A stretch of DNA of 64,000 nt. It comes from an uncultured Eubacteriales bacterium (lineage in GTDB: Bacteria > Bacillota > Clostridia > Lachnospirales > Lachnospiraceae). Positions 62,450 to 64,000 of this stretch are shown piece by piece. The notes under the pieces were generated by a model, which ran no database searches, was not told the origin of the DNA, and saw only the letters and a program-made list of their open reading frames with translations. Position numbers and translations under genes: made by a program. How positions within the stretch are numbered: position 1 is the stretch's first letter; each line of letters starts with the position of its first letter. The stretch lies in the NCBI GenBank assembly GCA_900545175.1, contig UQYF01000009.1, positions 14,070-78,069 of the forward strand. The letters run 5' to 3'.

Positions 62450-62474
62450 ACCGCTTTTCTGACAAGCGGTTTTA
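62450..62474 (+). terminator. Attenuator-like hairpin in the recombinase leader
   Basis: ACCGCTT (62450-62456)/AAGCGGT (62464-62470) are followed by TTTTATT, upstream of the recombinase gene. A short open frame starting ATG 62431 runs through it. Confidence 0.45.
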
Positions 62475-62487
62475 TTATGCTAATGCA

Positions 62488-62535
62488 CCTCCATGTAAGC
62501 AGGGTTTTTCATTAACTACTGATTTTACATGGAGG
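62488..62535 (+). promoter_or_regulatory. Hairpin that sequesters the recombinase ribosome site
   Basis: CCTCCATGTAA (62488-62498) is perfectly complementary to TTACATGGAGG (62525-62535), whose GGAGG is the Shine-Dalgarno of the ATG at 62544. Folding would hide it and lower translation. Confidence 0.65.
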
Positions 62536-62543
62536 ATTTTATT

Positions 62544-63386
62544 ATGTACGATGAAATATTTAACCAGATTACAAATGCTGCAAACAAACGGAATCTAAGA
62601 GAATCTACTATTCATGCTTACTGTACAAGTGTTGCTCACTTTTTTAAATATACTGATAAGCCAATAGATGCTCTGACAACAGATGATGTTGACACATTTC
62701 TGACCGAAAAAAGACTTTCCGGGATTTCACCGGAAACATACAACCACTATCATTCCGGTATTCGTTTCTTTTATAAAAAAGTATTAAAGATGAATTGGGA
62801 TGACGATGATATCCCACGCATGAAAAGGGACAGGAACCTGCCAACCGTGCTTACGAAAGCAGAGATATCAGCGATTCTGGATGCAACGCCAAACCTGAAA
62901 CATAAGGCCATGATTGCTACGATGTATTCAGGTGGTCTTCGGGTATCGGAAGTCACGCACCTTCACTATGATGACATTTCACGCACCAATAAAACAATAC
63001 ACATCCGTGATGGCAAAAGCCGATTTGACCGTTATACCCTGCTTGCTGACCGTACACTTGAGATACTTACGGAATACTGGTTTAAATGCGGCAGACCAAC
63101 AGGGATCCTGTTTCCAAGTTCATGGTCTGGCGATTATCTTGTGAAGGACAGTGTCATTCAGTTCTTCCGTAAAAGTGCAAAAAGGGCTGGAATTCAGAAG
63201 CATGTCTCTACACACTGTTTGCGCCATAGTTTCGCAAGCCATCTGTTTGAAGCCGGGTGTGACGTGAAATATATTCAGGCCCTTTTGGGACACCGTGATC
63301 CAAGATCAACAGAGATTTATCTTCATGTAAGCAATAAGACTCTGCTCGGTATTAAAAGCCCATTTGATGAGATGGGTGGTGAGTAA
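62544..63386 (+). CDS. Tyrosine recombinase associated with an IS91-like element
   Basis: The 280-residue protein has an N-terminal SAM-like core-binding domain (~5-85) and a catalytic domain. Catalytic residues: Arg in SGGLRVSEVTHL, Lys in RDGKSRFDRY, HxxR in THCLRHSFASH, His in LLGHRDPRSTEIYLHVS with the nucleophile Tyr. It starts at ATG 62544 behind GGAGG, which is buried in a hairpin. It is followed after two bases by the transposase gene. Such recombinases accompany IS91-type transposases in Firmicutes and may help resolve or integrate the element. Confidence 0.9.
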   Translation: MYDEIFNQITNAANKRNLRESTIHAYCTSVAHFFKYTDKPIDALTTDDVDTFLTEKRLSGISPETYNHYHSGIRFFYKKVLKMNWDDDDIPRMKRDRNLPTVLTKAEISAILDATPNLKHKAMIATMYSGGLRVSEVTHLHYDDISRTNKTIHIRDGKSRFDRYTLLADRTLEILTEYWFKCGRPTGILFPSSWSGDYLVKDSVIQFFRKSAKRAGIQKHVSTHCLRHSFASHLFEAGCDVKYIQALLGHRDPRSTEIYLHVSNKTLLGIKSPFDEMGGE

Positions 63387-63388
63387 TC

Positions 63389-64000
63389 GTGGAAAAATCT
63401 TGTACGATACAGGATGTCTTTGAACGGTTTTATCCTGTTTATGAAAAAACACATGAGATTCCTGCTCACCACAGAAAAGCAGCTTTTCACATCATGAACT
63501 GTAAAACCGGGGCTTTTGGTGTGAACATCAGTGTCTGTGAGGACTGTGGATGTATCAGCATTCACAATAACTCTTGCAGAAGCAGGTGTTGCCCCATGTG
63601 TCAGGAGTTTCCGAAAGAAAAATGGATTGATGCCCAGAAGGAGAATGTACTGGGTGCACCCTATTATCATGTGGTATTCACAGTCCCTGAGGAATTGAAT
63701 CCTATCATTTATAGCAATCAGAAACTTCTGTATGATGCACTGTATCATGCTGCATCATCCACTCTGAACGAGCTGGCGAAAGATTCAAAGTATCTGGGAG
63801 CTGACATCGGATATATCTGTATTCTTCATACATGGGGTTCTGCAATGAATTATCATCCTCATATCCATACAATTGTTCTTGGTGGCGGACTTGATAAGGA
63901 CAGCAAATGGAAAGATACCGGTGGGAAGTTTTTTCTCCCGTATGGGGTCATTGCAAAAGTGTTCCGTGGGAAATATTTGTGCGAATTAAAAAGCCTGTGG
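63389..64000 (+). CDS. IS91-family HUH transposase, 3' end outside window
   Basis: 204 residues are visible from a GTG start two bases after the recombinase stop. An N-terminal zinc-binding domain has Cys pairs in CEDCGC and CRSRCCPMC. The HUH motif is YHPHIHTIVLGGG (His-Pro-His-Ile-His). The downstream tyrosines lie beyond the window. IS91 transposases act by rolling-circle transposition. The frame is intact as far as visible. Confidence 0.9.
   Translation, partial: MEKSCTIQDVFERFYPVYEKTHEIPAHHRKAAFHIMNCKTGAFGVNISVCEDCGCISIHNNSCRSRCCPMCQEFPKEKWIDAQKENVLGAPYYHVVFTVPEELNPIIYSNQKLLYDALYHAASSTLNELAKDSKYLGADIGYICILHTWGSAMNYHPHIHTIVLGGGLDKDSKWKDTGGKFFLPYGVIAKVFRGKYLCELKSLW

Larger units (their letters stand above)
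62287..64000 (+). mobile_element. IS91-like element with tyrosine recombinase, cut by the window end
   Basis: It holds a tyrosine recombinase gene and an IS91-type HUH transposase gene in tandem. The left end is placed tentatively after GAAC (62283-62286), because IS91 elements insert next to GAAC/CAAG and carry a terminal hairpin; one lies at 62293-62326. The right end is outside the window. Insertion lies just beyond the ssrA terminator. Confidence 0.65.

Noticed and set aside
1..64000. CRISPR array or prophage
   Set aside because: No regularly spaced direct repeats of CRISPR type, no cas genes and no phage structural genes were seen; the only Cas4-like domain is fused to a helicase.

Overview
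The window is a low-GC Firmicutes chromosome segment, most likely from the Clostridia and family Lachnospiraceae. The inference rests on the single-chain ~1250-residue PurL, a DUF5688-type protein, the pectin genes and AT-rich promoters. The cluster of a pectinesterase and two GH28-type proteins, none with a signal peptide, suggests a gut pectin degrader such as Lachnospira (Eubacterium) eligens. This is inference; no rRNA is present to prove it.

Layout. 1-5.5 kb: the end of a toroid-fold protein, a nuclease-helicase fusion, a small XRE regulator and two tandem aspartoacylase-like genes. 5.5-11.5 kb: purL, signal peptidase I and a frameshifted AgrC-like kinase. 11.6-13 kb: the infC-rpmI-rplT operon behind an attenuator. 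13.2-18 kb: tRNA-Asn and two tRNA-Leu genes around a cNMP-binding/HEAT gene pair and a membrane-anchored Mrr-like protein. 18-22.3 kb: nrdG and pectinesterase facing a large GH28-like gene. 22.3-29.7 kb: ABC-F, rex, nnrDE, alr, mazF and efp. 30-37.5 kb: DUF5688, tRNA-Arg, a lipoprotein, rluF-ligA-metA, an XRE regulator and a FAH-family enzyme. 37.7-42.7 kb: a SpoVB-like flippase, mnmA, GH28 and hisK. 42.8-47.1 kb: a dead chemoreceptor fragment, a tiny Cys-rich peptide gene, then gap, pgk and tpiA. 47.2-54.2 kb: a 308-bp palindromic element, an ECF sigma/membrane protein pair, metNIQ and an M20 amidohydrolase. 54.4-62.1 kb: exonuclease III, a membrane protein, gpmI, secG, rnr, smpB and ssrA. 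From about 62.3 kb an IS91-like element with its own tyrosine recombinase runs off the window.

How genes work together. gap, pgk, tpiA and gpmI form most of lower glycolysis. rex encodes the NADH sensor, and similar 18-bp Rex-like sites lie at its own promoter and at gap. secG-rnr-smpB-ssrA is the usual translation-rescue neighbourhood. metNIQ with the M20 amidohydrolase suggests uptake and hydrolysis of (N-acyl) methionine. The signal-less pectin enzymes would act on imported pectin oligomers in the cytoplasm.

The most novel points are: a complete but tiny minus-strand gene for a 23-residue, four-cysteine peptide upstream of gap; a family of palindromic intergenic elements ending in GTGTCAAAACATGC-type sequence, found at least six times; a zinc-ligand-depleted aspartoacylase paralogue paired with an intact one; and a hairpin that buries the ribosome site of the IS-associated recombinase.
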